A stretch of DNA of 64,000 nt from Paractinoplanes abujensis. GTDB lineage: Bacteria > Actinomycetota > Actinomycetes > Mycobacteriales > Micromonosporaceae. Both the position numbers and the translations under genes were made by a program. Positions 42,275-50,952 of this stretch are shown piece after piece (the first letter of the stretch is position 1; each line of letters starts with the position of its first letter). The notes under the pieces were generated by a model that was not told where the DNA came from, searched no databases, and saw nothing but the letters and a program-made list of their open reading frames with translations. The stretch covers positions 8,370,001 to 8,434,000 of the forward strand of contig NZ_JACHMF010000001.1 in NCBI RefSeq assembly GCF_014204895.1. The letters are read 5' to 3'.

Positions 42275-44089
42275 ATGCGGGTTTTTCGGGACGGGTTCGG
42301 GGTTCCGCATCTGCGGGCCGACTCGGTCAATGAGCTGGCCTTTCTGCAGGGGCGGGTGACCGCGGCCGATCGGGGGGCCCAGATCGACGTCGAGCGGCGG
42401 CGTTCCGAGGGGTTGCTGGCCGAGATGGTGGGGCCGCCGGGGCTGGGGTGGGACAGGTTCGCCCGGCGGGCGCGCATCGACGACACCGCGCGCCGGGCTT
42501 TCGCCAAGCTTGATTCCGGCACGAAGGCTTGGTTGCGGGCCTACGCGGACGGGGTGCGGGCCGCCGGGGTCACCTGGCATCCGTGGTCGTCGCTGGGGGT
42601 TTTCCTGGCCCGGCACATCATGTTCGCCAGTTTTCCCGGCAAGCTGTGGAATTCGCATGTCGAGCGCACCTTGGGCCCGCACGCCGTCCCGTGGTTCCTG
42701 GCCGACGCCGACGAGGCGCAGGGTTCGGGCAGCAACGCGTGGCTGACCGCGGGGGAGATCGCGGGTGACCCGCATCGGCTGATCGAGCTGCCCGGCGTCT
42801 ACCAGCAGGTCCGGCTGGCCTGCCCGGAGTTCGACGTGGCCGGGCTGACCTTCGCGGGGGTGCCGGGTGTGCAGCATTTCGGGCACACGGGCGGTGTCGC
42901 GTGGGCCGTCACCAACGCGATGGCCGACTATCAGGATCTGTTCATCGAGGAGCTGCGACGCACGCCGACGGGGGTGGAGGCTCGCGGCCCCGACGGGTGG
43001 GAGCGTGTCGCCGTGCACACCGAGACCATTCCCGTTCGGGGTGGGGGCAGCGAACTGGTCGAGGTGGTCGAGACGGCCCGCGGCCCGATGATCGACGACA
43101 CCGTGTCGCTGCGCACGCCGACCCGCGCCGACTTCGATCTCGGCTTCTCGGCGCTGCTGCCGCTGCTGCATGCGTCCACCGTGGACGATGTCGCGGCCGC
43201 CCTGGAGCGCTGGGCCGAACCGGTCAACAGCATCCTCACCGCCGACACCACGGGCCGCGCGTTGCAGCTGACCGTGGGCAAGGTGCCGGTGCGCGATGCC
43301 CGCAACGGCCGGGTCCCGGTGCCGGCGTGGGATCAGACGTACGCGTGGCGGCCCGGCTATGTGCCGATGACGCGCGTGGAGCTGACGGGCGTGACCGTGA
43401 ACGCCAACGACCGGCGGCCGGACACCGAGCCGTACGGGAACGCTTTTGCCTCGAAGGCCCGCGCGCACCGGATCAAGGAACTGATCGACGAGGGGGTGCC
43501 GTCGGCCCGGATCCACATGGACACGCCGATGCCCGCCGGCAGTGTCGAGGCCGGCCGGCGCGCGGCGTGGCGGTTCGAGGTGGCGCGGCGCCTGCACGAA
43601 CATCCGGCGCTCAAGCCGTTGATGCAGCCGCACGGGTTCGACCCGCTGTTCGACGGCTGGACCGATCCGCGGGTCAAGATCGGCGGGGCGCTCGACGCCG
43701 TGCTGGCCGGGCTCGGGCTCACCGCCGAGGAGCTGGTCGATCCGGCCCCGATCGAGTCGGGCCCGTGGGGGTCGCGGCACCTTCTCGATCCCGTACGGCT
43801 GCCCGGGCTCATCGCCGAGTTGCCGCGCACCGAGCTGGGCGGCGAACGCGACTCAGTGCTCTGCCTCAACAGCATCCCGGGCGTCACCGACCGCTGCTCG
43901 CGCGGTCCGGTCGCCCGCTACGTGTGGGACGTCGCCGATCGGCAGCGCAGCCGCTGGGTCGTGCCGTTCGGGGCGTCCGGTGACCCGGCTTCCCCGCATT
44001 TCGCCGACCAGCTCCCGCTGTGGGCCCGTGGGGAGCTGATTCCGCTGGTCACGGACTGGTCCGCGTTGATCGAGGAGCCGCTAGTGTGA
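42275..44089 (+). CDS. penicillin-acylase family Ntn-hydrolase
   Basis: The 604-residue protein follows the penicillin/aculeacin/AHL acylase layout: VFRDGFGVPHLRADSVNELA at the N-terminus and GSGSNAWLTAGEIAGDPHRL near residue 150. Autocleavage before Ser153 would expose the catalytic N-terminal Ser. The GHTGGVAWAVTNAMADYQDL and VNANDRRPDTEPYG segments are also typical. It lacks a signal peptide and is shorter than the exported acylases (about 750-800), so it probably acts in the cytoplasm on an amide substrate. Start ATG 42275 has a GGATGGGGG site. A small gene follows after 5 nt. Confidence 0.88.
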   Translation: MRVFRDGFGVPHLRADSVNELAFLQGRVTAADRGAQIDVERRRSEGLLAEMVGPPGLGWDRFARRARIDDTARRAFAKLDSGTKAWLRAYADGVRAAGVTWHPWSSLGVFLARHIMFASFPGKLWNSHVERTLGPHAVPWFLADADEAQGSGSNAWLTAGEIAGDPHRLIELPGVYQQVRLACPEFDVAGLTFAGVPGVQHFGHTGGVAWAVTNAMADYQDLFIEELRRTPTGVEARGPDGWERVAVHTETIPVRGGGSELVEVVETARGPMIDDTVSLRTPTRADFDLGFSALLPLLHASTVDDVAAALERWAEPVNSILTADTTGRALQLTVGKVPVRDARNGRVPVPAWDQTYAWRPGYVPMTRVELTGVTVNANDRRPDTEPYGNAFASKARAHRIKELIDEGVPSARIHMDTPMPAGSVEAGRRAAWRFEVARRLHEHPALKPLMQPHGFDPLFDGWTDPRVKIGGALDAVLAGLGLTAEELVDPAPIESGPWGSRHLLDPVRLPGLIAELPRTELGGERDSVLCLNSIPGVTDRCSRGPVARYVWDVADRQRSRWVVPFGASGDPASPHFADQLPLWARGELIPLVTDWSALIEEPLV

Positions 44090-44094
44090 CGCGT

Positions 44095-44544
44095 ATGAAG
44101 TTTCGTGCGGAGCTGCAGCGTACGGGCGGCAACACGACCGGTTTCGAGGTGTCCGACGAGATCGTGACCGGGCTCGGTGGCGGTGGCCGGCCCAAGGTGG
44201 TCGCGACGGTGAACGGCTTCACGTTCCGCTCGACCATCGCGAAGATGGGTGGCAGTTACTGGCTGGGCGTCAGCGCCGAGCGCCGGGAGGCGGCCGGGGT
44301 GAGCGGCGGCGAGACGTACGACGTCGACGTCGAGCTGGACACGGCGCCGCGCGAGATCGAGGTGCCCGGTGATCTGCGGGCCGCCCTCGACGCCGAGCCC
44401 GCCGCCCGCGAGTTCTGGGCGACGCTGTCGTTCTCCCAGCAGCGCTATCACGTCGACCAGCTCACCGCGGCCAAGACGGCCGAGACCCGGGAGCGGCGCC
44501 TGGCCAAGTCCGTCGCGCTGCTGGCCGCGGGCAAGGCCCGCTGA
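44095..44544 (+). CDS. DUF1905 and YdeI/OmpD-associated domain protein
   Basis: The 149-residue protein combines DUF1905 (about 1-95: MKFRAELQRTGGNTTGFEVS, FTFRSTIAKMGGSYWLGVSA) and a C-terminal bacteriocin-protection YdeI-like segment (AREFWATLSFSQQRYHVDQL, TRERRLAKSVALL). The beta-barrel part is like AbrB/DPBB proteins. The function is unclear. TAGTGT (44082-44087) lies seven bases before the ATG, so it can be transcribed on its own even though it follows the acylase gene by only 5 nt. Confidence 0.87.
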   Translation: MKFRAELQRTGGNTTGFEVSDEIVTGLGGGGRPKVVATVNGFTFRSTIAKMGGSYWLGVSAERREAAGVSGGETYDVDVELDTAPREIEVPGDLRAALDAEPAAREFWATLSFSQQRYHVDQLTAAKTAETRERRLAKSVALLAAGKAR

Positions 44545-44547
44545 CCG

Positions 44548-45765
44548 CTACTGACCGGCCGGCTTGTAGGCCACTTCGGGGTCGAGCAGGCGTGTCCACT
44601 CCGGTCGCCACTGCGCGGCCCGGCCGTCCATCTCCTCCTGCAGGTTGGTGCGCCAGGGCCCGGAGACGCCGTCGTCGGCCCACCACTTGGGCCACGAGTC
44701 GTAGCGGCGCTCGACGAGGATCTCGGTCGGGGTGGTCTGCACGCGCAGGAACAGCCACCGCCCGTAGCGAGGGTCGGACTCGGCCCGCCGCAGGCTCCGC
44801 AACAGGTCGCTGACCTCCCGGAAGGCGCCGAACCGGCGTTCGCCGGGACGGTCGGCGGGCGGATAGTTGCCGGGTTGCACGCTCAGGCTGGTCGGGTCGG
44901 CGTAGGCGAGCACCGTGCAGCGGCCGTCCTGCTGGGGCGAGCGGTCGCGCATCCACGCGGCCAGCGATGAGAGCTCGGCGGTCTCCGGCGGCTCGGGCCG
45001 GTTGAGCTCGTTCGCCCCCTGCATGGCGGCCCACACCATCCGGTCGTGCTCGCCCTGGCTGAGCCGGCGCACCCGGCGCATCGGCGGGCGCTCCCCGGCC
45101 GGGATGCGCGGCGGCCGGGTGCCCGCGGTGATGCCGCCGCGGCCCGCCGCGAACAGCGCGGCCCGCAGGTCGAGGGCGGGTTCGGCGAGCCGGCCGAGCA
45201 GCCGCTCGAACGCCGCGGCGGTGACCTCGCCGCGGATGGCCGCGGTCAGCAGGTCCTCGCTCGCGCTGCGCACCGCGTCGCGTTCGGCCGGCGTGCCCAG
45301 GTCGTGCTGACCCCACTCGGTGATGACCTCGGCCAGTTCCTGCAGCGTGTTCTCGTTGCTGAGCACCGGGCGGACGGTCTGCACGAGGCCGTCGCCCAGC
45401 CCGTCGGAGTAGCGGGTGCGCGACCAGCGGCCCTCGGCGTGCCACAGCACGAAGCCGAGCCGGTCGGCCTCGGCCAGCGCCGTCAGGTCGCCCCAGGGCA
45501 GCCACTCGGGCGCGCCGGTGAGCAGGTCGATCGGCGGGTCGGCGGCGGCGGTGGCGCTGTGGTCGCGGTCGTAGCCGAACAGCACGGCGCGGGCCCCGTC
45601 GACCAGCGCGAACCGGGCCCAGCTGCCGCCGTGGTCGTCGTGGTGCGCCCCGCGGTCGTCGACGAACCACACGTCGGCGTGACCGATGCCGGTCAGGGCA
45701 GCGGACAACGTCGCCCAGCGGGTCCAGAGCAGTCCCGGCGCGGGCAGGTCGACATCGGTGCGCAT
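44548..45765 (-). CDS. hypothetical protein, large, actinobacterial type
   Basis: I do not recognise a family for this 405-residue soluble protein. The N-terminal part reads as a globular domain with WFVDDRGAHHDDHGG and VLFGYDRDHSATAAA. The middle has an Arg-rich linker around RRVRRLSQGEHDRMVWAAMQ. The C-terminal part has the Trp-rich WRTNLQEEMDGRAAQWRPEW, reminiscent of sequences that bind other proteins. No catalytic motif is clear. Third positions are strongly G/C, so coding is secure. It is convergent with the DUF1905 gene, with a 3-nt gap. Confidence 0.7.
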   Translation of the reverse strand: MRTDVDLPAPGLLWTRWATLSAALTGIGHADVWFVDDRGAHHDDHGGSWARFALVDGARAVLFGYDRDHSATAAADPPIDLLTGAPEWLPWGDLTALAEADRLGFVLWHAEGRWSRTRYSDGLGDGLVQTVRPVLSNENTLQELAEVITEWGQHDLGTPAERDAVRSASEDLLTAAIRGEVTAAAFERLLGRLAEPALDLRAALFAAGRGGITAGTRPPRIPAGERPPMRRVRRLSQGEHDRMVWAAMQGANELNRPEPPETAELSSLAAWMRDRSPQQDGRCTVLAYADPTSLSVQPGNYPPADRPGERRFGAFREVSDLLRSLRRAESDPRYGRWLFLRVQTTPTEILVERRYDSWPKWWADDGVSGPWRTNLQEEMDGRAAQWRPEWTRLLDPEVAYKPAGQ

Positions 45766-45932
45766 TAGTCCACTGTGCCAAATGCTTCCGGGGCGATCAC
45801 ACCCCCCTTCGGCCCCGTCGCGGGCCGTCCGCGAAAACGCCCATCACCACCCGTGACGTCGTGCAGAAGGTCTCGGGGCTTTATCGCCGGTTTGCGATAT
45901 CGGCCATGATCACTGAGTGTGCATCGACTCTC

Positions 45933-45938
45933 TACAAT
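45933..45938 (+). promoter_or_regulatory. -10 hexamer TACAAT of aminopeptidase gene
   Basis: TACAAT at 45933-45938 is a close match to the housekeeping -10 and would give a leader of about 47 nt to ATG 45992, where an AGAAGGGTCG ribosome site is present. No good -35 is visible at 17 bp. Confidence 0.45.
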
Positions 45939-45991
45939 GCCGGGGGTCGCGGCACCGCCGCCGTGATCCCACCATCAGAAGGGTCGTCCGT

Positions 45992-47677
45992 ATGCCACGA
46001 ACGCACCGACTACTGACTATCGCGCTCGCCGGCGCCCTGGTGACCGGCTCGGCCTTCGCGGGCGCCGCTCCCGCCGCGGCCGGGCGCGCTCCCTCAGAAG
46101 CTCGGCTCGTCGACGCTGTGCCTACGCCGAAGCTCAACTGGTACAAGTGTTATGAGATCGCCGAGTGCGCCACCGTCCGGCTGCCGCTCGACTACCGCCG
46201 GCCCAAGGGCAAGACCACCGAGATCGCCGTGCTGCGGGTCAAGGCCAAGAACCAGGCCAAGCGCATCGGCAGCCTGTTCGTCAACCCCGGCGGGCCCGGC
46301 GGTTCGGCCACGCAGTTCGCGCTGGCCGCGCCCGACTTCCTCAGCGACGCCCTGACCGAGCGTTTCGACGTCGTCGGGGTCGACCCCCGCGGCATCGGGG
46401 CCAGCGAGCAGGTCAAGTGCTTCCCGACCGTGCGGGCGCAGACCGAGGTGCTCAACCTCATGAACGTGCCGTTCCCCGTCACCGGCGCCGAGGAACGCAA
46501 CTACATCGCGGGCTCCAAGAAGCTCGGCCGGGCCTGCTCGACCACGGGCCGGCCGCTCACCGCGCACGCGTCCACCGCCGAGGTCGCGCGCGACATGGAC
46601 GTCGTGCGGCGCGCCGTCGGTGACAAGAAGCTCAGCTACCTGGGCTTCAGCTACGGCAGCGCGCTGGGTCAGTACTACGCCAACATGTTCCCGGACCGCT
46701 TCCGGGCCCTGGTCGTCGACGGCGTGCTCGACCCGACGGCGTGGGTGGGCACCACCCGGCAGATCCTCGACCAGCGCCTGCGCTCCAGCGACGGGGCGTA
46801 CAAGGCGCTGCACGAGATCCTGGTCCGCTGCGACAAGGCGGGCGAGAGCAAGTGCGTCTTCGCCGAAGGCAACCCGGTCCAGCACTTCGACCAGATCGCC
46901 GAGCGGCTCAAGACCGACCCGCTCGACTTCCCGGACGGGGCCGGCGGCACCATCCAGGTGACGTACGCGGTCTTCATCAGCGCAGTGCTCAGCACGCTCT
47001 ACAGCACCGAGGCGGGCGAAGGGGTCACCCAGCTGGCCGCCGAGATCGCCACGGCGCAGGAGGGCGGCACGACCGCGCCGCTGCTGGCCCGGGTCAACGC
47101 GGCCAAGGCGTCGCGGGCGTACGACTTCCCGTACGAGAACGGCTTCGAGGCCAGCAGCACGGTGATCTGCACCGACGGCAAGCACCCGGCCGACGCGTCG
47201 TCGTGGCCGGCCGCCGTCGACCGCCGCGAGCGTGAGGCGAAGTACTTCGGCCGCTCGTGGGGCTGGATCGACAGCCAGTGCGCCAACAAGACCTGGACCG
47301 TCCAGGACAAGAACGCGTACACCGGGCCGTTCACCAAGCGCACCGCGACCAAGTTCCTGATCGTGGGCAACTTCTGGGACCCGGCCACCAACTACCGCGG
47401 CGCCGTGTCGTCGCGGGCGCTGGCGCCGAACGCGAGCCTGCTCTCCAGCAACAACTGGGGCCACACCGCGTACGGCTCGGGGGTCTGCGCGACCACGACG
47501 ATCGACAACTATCTGCTGACCGGCAAGGCGCCGCAGGACCGCAAGACCTGCACCGACGCCGCTCAGCCGTTCACCGAGCCGCTGCCCGCGGCCACGGCCA
47601 CCACCAAGGCGGCCACGGCCAAGCAGCGGCCGCCGGTGGCGACGATCCGTCCCGATTCGATTCTGGTCGCGAACTGA
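45992..47677 (+). CDS. secreted tripeptidyl aminopeptidase-type alpha/beta-hydrolase
   Basis: This 561-residue exported protease has a signal peptide (MPRTHRLLTIALAGALVTGS then AFAGAAPA). It belongs to the actinomycete TAP/SlpD-E family: LFVNPGGPGGSATQFALAAP oxyanion loop, the Ser elbow YLGFSYGSALG (Ser220), Asp in LIVGNFWDPATNYRG and His in SNNWGHTAYGSG in the C-terminal TAP domain. It removes N-terminal tri- or dipeptides outside the cell. A start 25 codons upstream is rejected because the signal peptide and ribosome site fit 45992. It has its own promoter. Confidence 0.92.
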   Translation: MPRTHRLLTIALAGALVTGSAFAGAAPAAAGRAPSEARLVDAVPTPKLNWYKCYEIAECATVRLPLDYRRPKGKTTEIAVLRVKAKNQAKRIGSLFVNPGGPGGSATQFALAAPDFLSDALTERFDVVGVDPRGIGASEQVKCFPTVRAQTEVLNLMNVPFPVTGAEERNYIAGSKKLGRACSTTGRPLTAHASTAEVARDMDVVRRAVGDKKLSYLGFSYGSALGQYYANMFPDRFRALVVDGVLDPTAWVGTTRQILDQRLRSSDGAYKALHEILVRCDKAGESKCVFAEGNPVQHFDQIAERLKTDPLDFPDGAGGTIQVTYAVFISAVLSTLYSTEAGEGVTQLAAEIATAQEGGTTAPLLARVNAAKASRAYDFPYENGFEASSTVICTDGKHPADASSWPAAVDRREREAKYFGRSWGWIDSQCANKTWTVQDKNAYTGPFTKRTATKFLIVGNFWDPATNYRGAVSSRALAPNASLLSSNNWGHTAYGSGVCATTTIDNYLLTGKAPQDRKTCTDAAQPFTEPLPAATATTKAATAKQRPPVATIRPDSILVAN

Positions 47678-47678
47678 C

Positions 47679-47695
47679 CGGCGGGGCTTCCGCCG
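47679..47695. terminator. short GC hairpin between convergent genes
   Basis: CGGCGG (47679-47684) and CCGCCG (47690-47695) pair around GGCTT directly after the aminopeptidase stop. It lies between two convergent genes and could serve both. The stem is only six pairs. Confidence 0.45.
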
Positions 47696-47702
47696 TGCCG
47701 TC

Positions 47703-47825
47703 CTAGGTGTGGCGGAAGCCCTCGTCCGAAGGCTTCCAGTCGGCGCTGTCGCGCGTGTCGGCGGTCCGGCCGGTGACGGCGGCGATGAGGATGAGCAGGA
47801 AGAAGAGTGCGATTGCGATAGCCAT
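47703..47825 (-). CDS. 40-aa single-helix membrane peptide
   Basis: The 40-residue product starts MAIAIALFFLLILIAAVTGR, a single membrane helix, and ends in a polar tail with TADTRDSADW. No family is recognised. The strongly hydrophobic start, the coherent tail and G/C third positions support coding. It is divergent from the GlxA-type regulator (93 nt) and convergent with the aminopeptidase gene. Confidence 0.55.
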   Translation of the reverse strand: MAIAIALFFLLILIAAVTGRTADTRDSADWKPSDEGFRHT

Positions 47826-47918
47826 GACAGAGAGCTTCGTCCTGCTCGCTCGTGGTCGACAGTGGCAGTGATGCCACACATCTTCGAAATCCTGCCAACC
47901 GGCCGTATGCTCGGTCAC

Positions 47919-48878
47919 ATGCTGCGCAACGTGGCCGTGATCGTCCTGCCCGACGTGGCCGTCTTCGAGCTCGGGGTGCTCTGCGAGCTCTTCGGATACG
48001 ACCGGACGGCCGACGGGCTGCCCGGCTACGACTTCGCCGTCTGCTCGATCGACGGCGCGCCGGTCGCCAGCCGGGCCGGCTTCGACATCTCCGTCCGCCA
48101 CGACCTCTCCCGGACGGACGAGGCCGACCTGGTGGTGGTGGCCCCGTTCGACAACCCCGAGTTCGCGCCGCCCGAGCCGGTGCTCGACGCGTTGCGCCGC
48201 GCCCACGAGCGGGGGGCCTGGGTGATGAGCGTGTGCACGGGCGCGTTCGCGCTGGGCGCGGCGGGTCTGCTCGACGGCCGCCGCTGCACCACCCACTGGC
48301 TGCACACGGCCCGCCTGACCCGACTCTACCCGGCCGCGATCGTCGACCCCGACGTGCTCTACGTGCAGGACGGCCGCATCCTGACCAGCGCGGGCACGGC
48401 CGCCAGCATCGACGCCGGGCTGCACCTGATCCGCCAGGAACACAGCACGGCCGTGGCCCGCATGCTGGCCCGGCGCATGGTGGTGCCGCCGCACCGCGAA
48501 GGTGGCCAGGCGCAATACATCGAGACCCCGCTCCAGGCCGTCGAGTGCGCGACCCTGCAGCCGGTGCTGACCGCGGTGCTGGCCTCGCTCGACCAGCCGC
48601 ACACGGTCGACACGATGGCCGACCTGGCGCACATGGCCCCGCGCACGTTCGCCCGCAAGTTCCGCGACGAGACGGGCGCCACCCCGCACGACTGGCTGAT
48701 CAGCCAGCGCATGCTGCTCGCGCGTAACCTGCTCGAGGAGTCCGGGCTGGGCATCGACGCGATCGCGGCCCGGGTCGGGTTCGGCAGCGCGGCCACCCTG
48801 CGCCACCACTTCGCGCAGCGGCTGGCCACGACCCCGCAGGCGTACCGGGGGACGTTCCGATCGTCACAGCCGGTGTAG
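47919..48878 (+). CDS. GlxA-type AraC family regulator (DJ-1/PfpI plus HTH)
   Basis: This 319-residue regulator has an N-terminal DJ-1/PfpI-like domain (VAVIVLPDVAVFELGVLCEL, elbow VMSVCTGAFALGAAGLLDG) and a C-terminal AraC HTH pair (MADLAHMAPRTFARKFRDET, LGIDAIAARVGFGSAATLRH). Members sense amidated or small nitrogen compounds; the ligand here is unknown. The start at ATG 47919 is chosen over upstream in-frame starts because TATGCT (47906-47911) lies seven bases before it and the family begins with this VIVLP strand. It is a single gene preceding zwf. Confidence 0.9.
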   Translation: MLRNVAVIVLPDVAVFELGVLCELFGYDRTADGLPGYDFAVCSIDGAPVASRAGFDISVRHDLSRTDEADLVVVAPFDNPEFAPPEPVLDALRRAHERGAWVMSVCTGAFALGAAGLLDGRRCTTHWLHTARLTRLYPAAIVDPDVLYVQDGRILTSAGTAASIDAGLHLIRQEHSTAVARMLARRMVVPPHREGGQAQYIETPLQAVECATLQPVLTAVLASLDQPHTVDTMADLAHMAPRTFARKFRDETGATPHDWLISQRMLLARNLLEESGLGIDAIAARVGFGSAATLRHHFAQRLATTPQAYRGTFRSSQPV

Positions 48879-48908
48879 GCGCACCGATCGCCGGGCATCC
48901 CGACGGTC

Positions 48909-50300
48909 ATGGCGAAGACTCCTGGTCCGACCGTGTTCGTGCTCTTCGGGGCGACCGGTGACCTGGCCCGGCGGATGGTGCTGCCGGCCTTCTACACGCT
49001 CGCGATCGAGGGGCTGCTCCCGCCGGACTGGGTGCTGATCGGCAACGGCCGTGGTGACGTCAGCCATGAGGACTTCCGTGGTCGCGTACGGGAAGCTCTG
49101 GAGGAATTCGGGCCCGCGCCGTCGAAGGGGCCGTGGAAGGAGTTCTCGTCGCGGCTGCACTTCGCGGGCGGCGGGTTCGACACGGACAACCCGGGCAGCC
49201 TGCTCGACGTGATCGATTCCTCGCTGGGGCGTTCCTCGCAGCTCGTGCACTATCTGGCGATCCCGCCGGTCGCGTTCGAGGAGACGACGAAGGCGCTGGG
49301 GGAGCACGGGCTGGCGGCCGGGTCGCGTGTGGTCTTCGAAAAGCCGTTCGGCACGTCACCGTCGTCGTTCCGCTCGCTCAACCGGCTCGTGCACCGGGTG
49401 CTGGACGAGGAGCAGGTGTATCGGATCGACCACTTCCTGGGCAAGGAAGCGACGCAGAACCTGCACGTGGCCCGGTTCGCCAACGAGGCGTTCGCCGCAC
49501 TGTGGAACCGCGAGCACATCGAGAGCGTGCAGATCGACGTGCCCGAGACGCTGGGTATCGAGCAGCGGGCCGGGTTCTACGACGCCACCGGCGCGGTGCT
49601 CGACATGCTCGTCACGCACCTCTTCCAGGTGGCGGCCGAGGTCGCGATGGAGCCGCCGGCCAGCCTCGAGTCGGCCGACCTGCAGGCCGCGCGCGAGCGG
49701 GTGATCCGGGCGTTCCGGCCGCTCGACCCGGCCGAGGTGGTGCTCGGGCAGCACGCCGGCTACAAGCAGATCAAGGGGGTCGAACGGGGGTCGGCCACCG
49801 ACACGTACGTGGCGGCCAAACTGTGGATCGACAACCCGCGCTGGCGCGGCGTGCCGTTCCTGCTGCGTACGGGAAAACGCATGGCCGGCAGCCGGCAGGT
49901 GGTGAGCCTGGTGCTGCGCACCCCCGACCGGCCCCTGAGCGGGCTGCCGCCGCAGGCCAACGTGCTCACCTTCGACCTCGCGGGCAACGGCACGATCGAC
50001 CAGTCCCTGCTGGTCAAGCGGCCCGGCGTGGCCCTCGACGTGGAACCCGGCTCGGTGCGGCTGCCGCTGGGCGACCTGCCCGACGGTGAGCCGCTGCCGC
50101 CGTACGCCCGCCTCATCCACGACGTGCTGCAGGGCGACCGGGCCCTGTTCACCCGGCCCGACGGGCTCAGCGCGACCTGGAAGACGGTCGGGCCGCTGCT
50201 GGAGAACCGGCCCAAGCCCGCCTCGTACGCGCAGGGCTCGTGGGGGCCGGCCGCCGCCCGCAAACTGGCCGCGCCGCACCGGTGGCTGCTCGGTCAGTGA
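48909..50300 (+). CDS. zwf: glucose-6-phosphate dehydrogenase
   Basis: This 463-residue enzyme oxidises glucose 6-phosphate to 6-phosphogluconolactone with NADP+ in the pentose phosphate pathway. It has the coenzyme motif FVLFGATGDLARR (residues 10-22), the EKPFG motif and the active-site RIDHFLGKEATQN (catalytic His in DHFLGKE). The length is slightly short for the family (about 480-510). There is no tal, opcA or pgl beside it, so this is not the canonical actinomycete zwf operon. It may be a second isozyme. It overlaps the VOC gene convergently by 7 nt. Confidence 0.93.
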   Translation: MAKTPGPTVFVLFGATGDLARRMVLPAFYTLAIEGLLPPDWVLIGNGRGDVSHEDFRGRVREALEEFGPAPSKGPWKEFSSRLHFAGGGFDTDNPGSLLDVIDSSLGRSSQLVHYLAIPPVAFEETTKALGEHGLAAGSRVVFEKPFGTSPSSFRSLNRLVHRVLDEEQVYRIDHFLGKEATQNLHVARFANEAFAALWNREHIESVQIDVPETLGIEQRAGFYDATGAVLDMLVTHLFQVAAEVAMEPPASLESADLQAARERVIRAFRPLDPAEVVLGQHAGYKQIKGVERGSATDTYVAAKLWIDNPRWRGVPFLLRTGKRMAGSRQVVSLVLRTPDRPLSGLPPQANVLTFDLAGNGTIDQSLLVKRPGVALDVEPGSVRLPLGDLPDGEPLPPYARLIHDVLQGDRALFTRPDGLSATWKTVGPLLENRPKPASYAQGSWGPAAARKLAAPHRWLLGQ

Positions 50301-50899
50301 ATCCTGAAGGGGATCCCGTCGGGATCGGCGGGCTCACCGTCGACGAGCGTCGCGCCCAGGGTGAGCAGGTGGTCGAGGTTGCCGTCGATCTCGAACAGCA
50401 TGCGCTCGTCGTCGGTGCGCGGCGCCACCGGCGGGCCGCCGAAACCGATCTTCGGGCCGCCCGCGGGTGACTGGATCGCGGTCTCCTCGTTCTGGTCCCA
50501 GACCAGCGGCCAGCCCAGGGCGGCGCTCCAGAAGAGGCCCGTCGCCCGTGAACCGTCGCAGGCCAGCTCGCCGAGGAAGCCGGTGCCGGCCAGGTATTTG
50601 TTGCCCGCCTCGATCACGCAGAACTCGTTGCCCTCGGGATCGGCCAGCACGATGTGACCCTCCTCCGGCTTCTGCCCGACATCGAGATGCCGGCCGCCCA
50701 GCTCGAGGGCGCGGGCGACGGTGCGCCGCTGATGCTCCTCGGATTCGCTCGTGAGGTGCAGGTGGACCCGGTTGAGCCCGGTCTTGGGCCGGTCGGTGGG
50801 GAAGAAGCGGATCGGGATGCTCTCCTCCCCATCGGTGAGCGTGGACCAGAACCGTTCGAGCCGCGGTGGCTCCTGGGCGGCGAAGAGAAGCGCAAGCAC
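50294..50899 (-). CDS. two-domain VOC (glyoxalase-fold) protein
   Basis: The 201-residue protein contains two VOC-type domains. The first (about 1-95) has LNRVHLHLTSESEEHQRRTV and HIVLADPEGNEFCVIEAG. The second (about 100-200) has GFLGELACDGSRATGLFWSA and ALGWPLVWDQNEETAIQS. This pseudo-duplicated form is common in actinomycete glyoxalase-like proteins annotated as fosfomycin/bleomycin-resistance related. No specific substrate is evident. A GCGGGGG site precedes the GTG start. Confidence 0.85.
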   Translation of the reverse strand: MLALLFAAQEPPRLERFWSTLTDGEESIPIRFFPTDRPKTGLNRVHLHLTSESEEHQRRTVARALELGGRHLDVGQKPEEGHIVLADPEGNEFCVIEAGNKYLAGTGFLGELACDGSRATGLFWSAALGWPLVWDQNEETAIQSPAGGPKIGFGGPPVAPRTDDERMLFEIDGNLDHLLTLGATLVDGEPADPDGIPFRIH

Positions 50900-50952
50900 C
50901 CCCGCTTTCTACGGCGGCGTCCCCGGGTTCGCACCCCATTTTCCGATGGTGG

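Noticed and set aside
41170..42522. 450-codon minus-strand frame through the repeat array
   Set aside because: Only its C-terminal 142 residues are the OsmC-like protein; the rest is low-complexity sequence made by the 50-bp repeats and has no start context.
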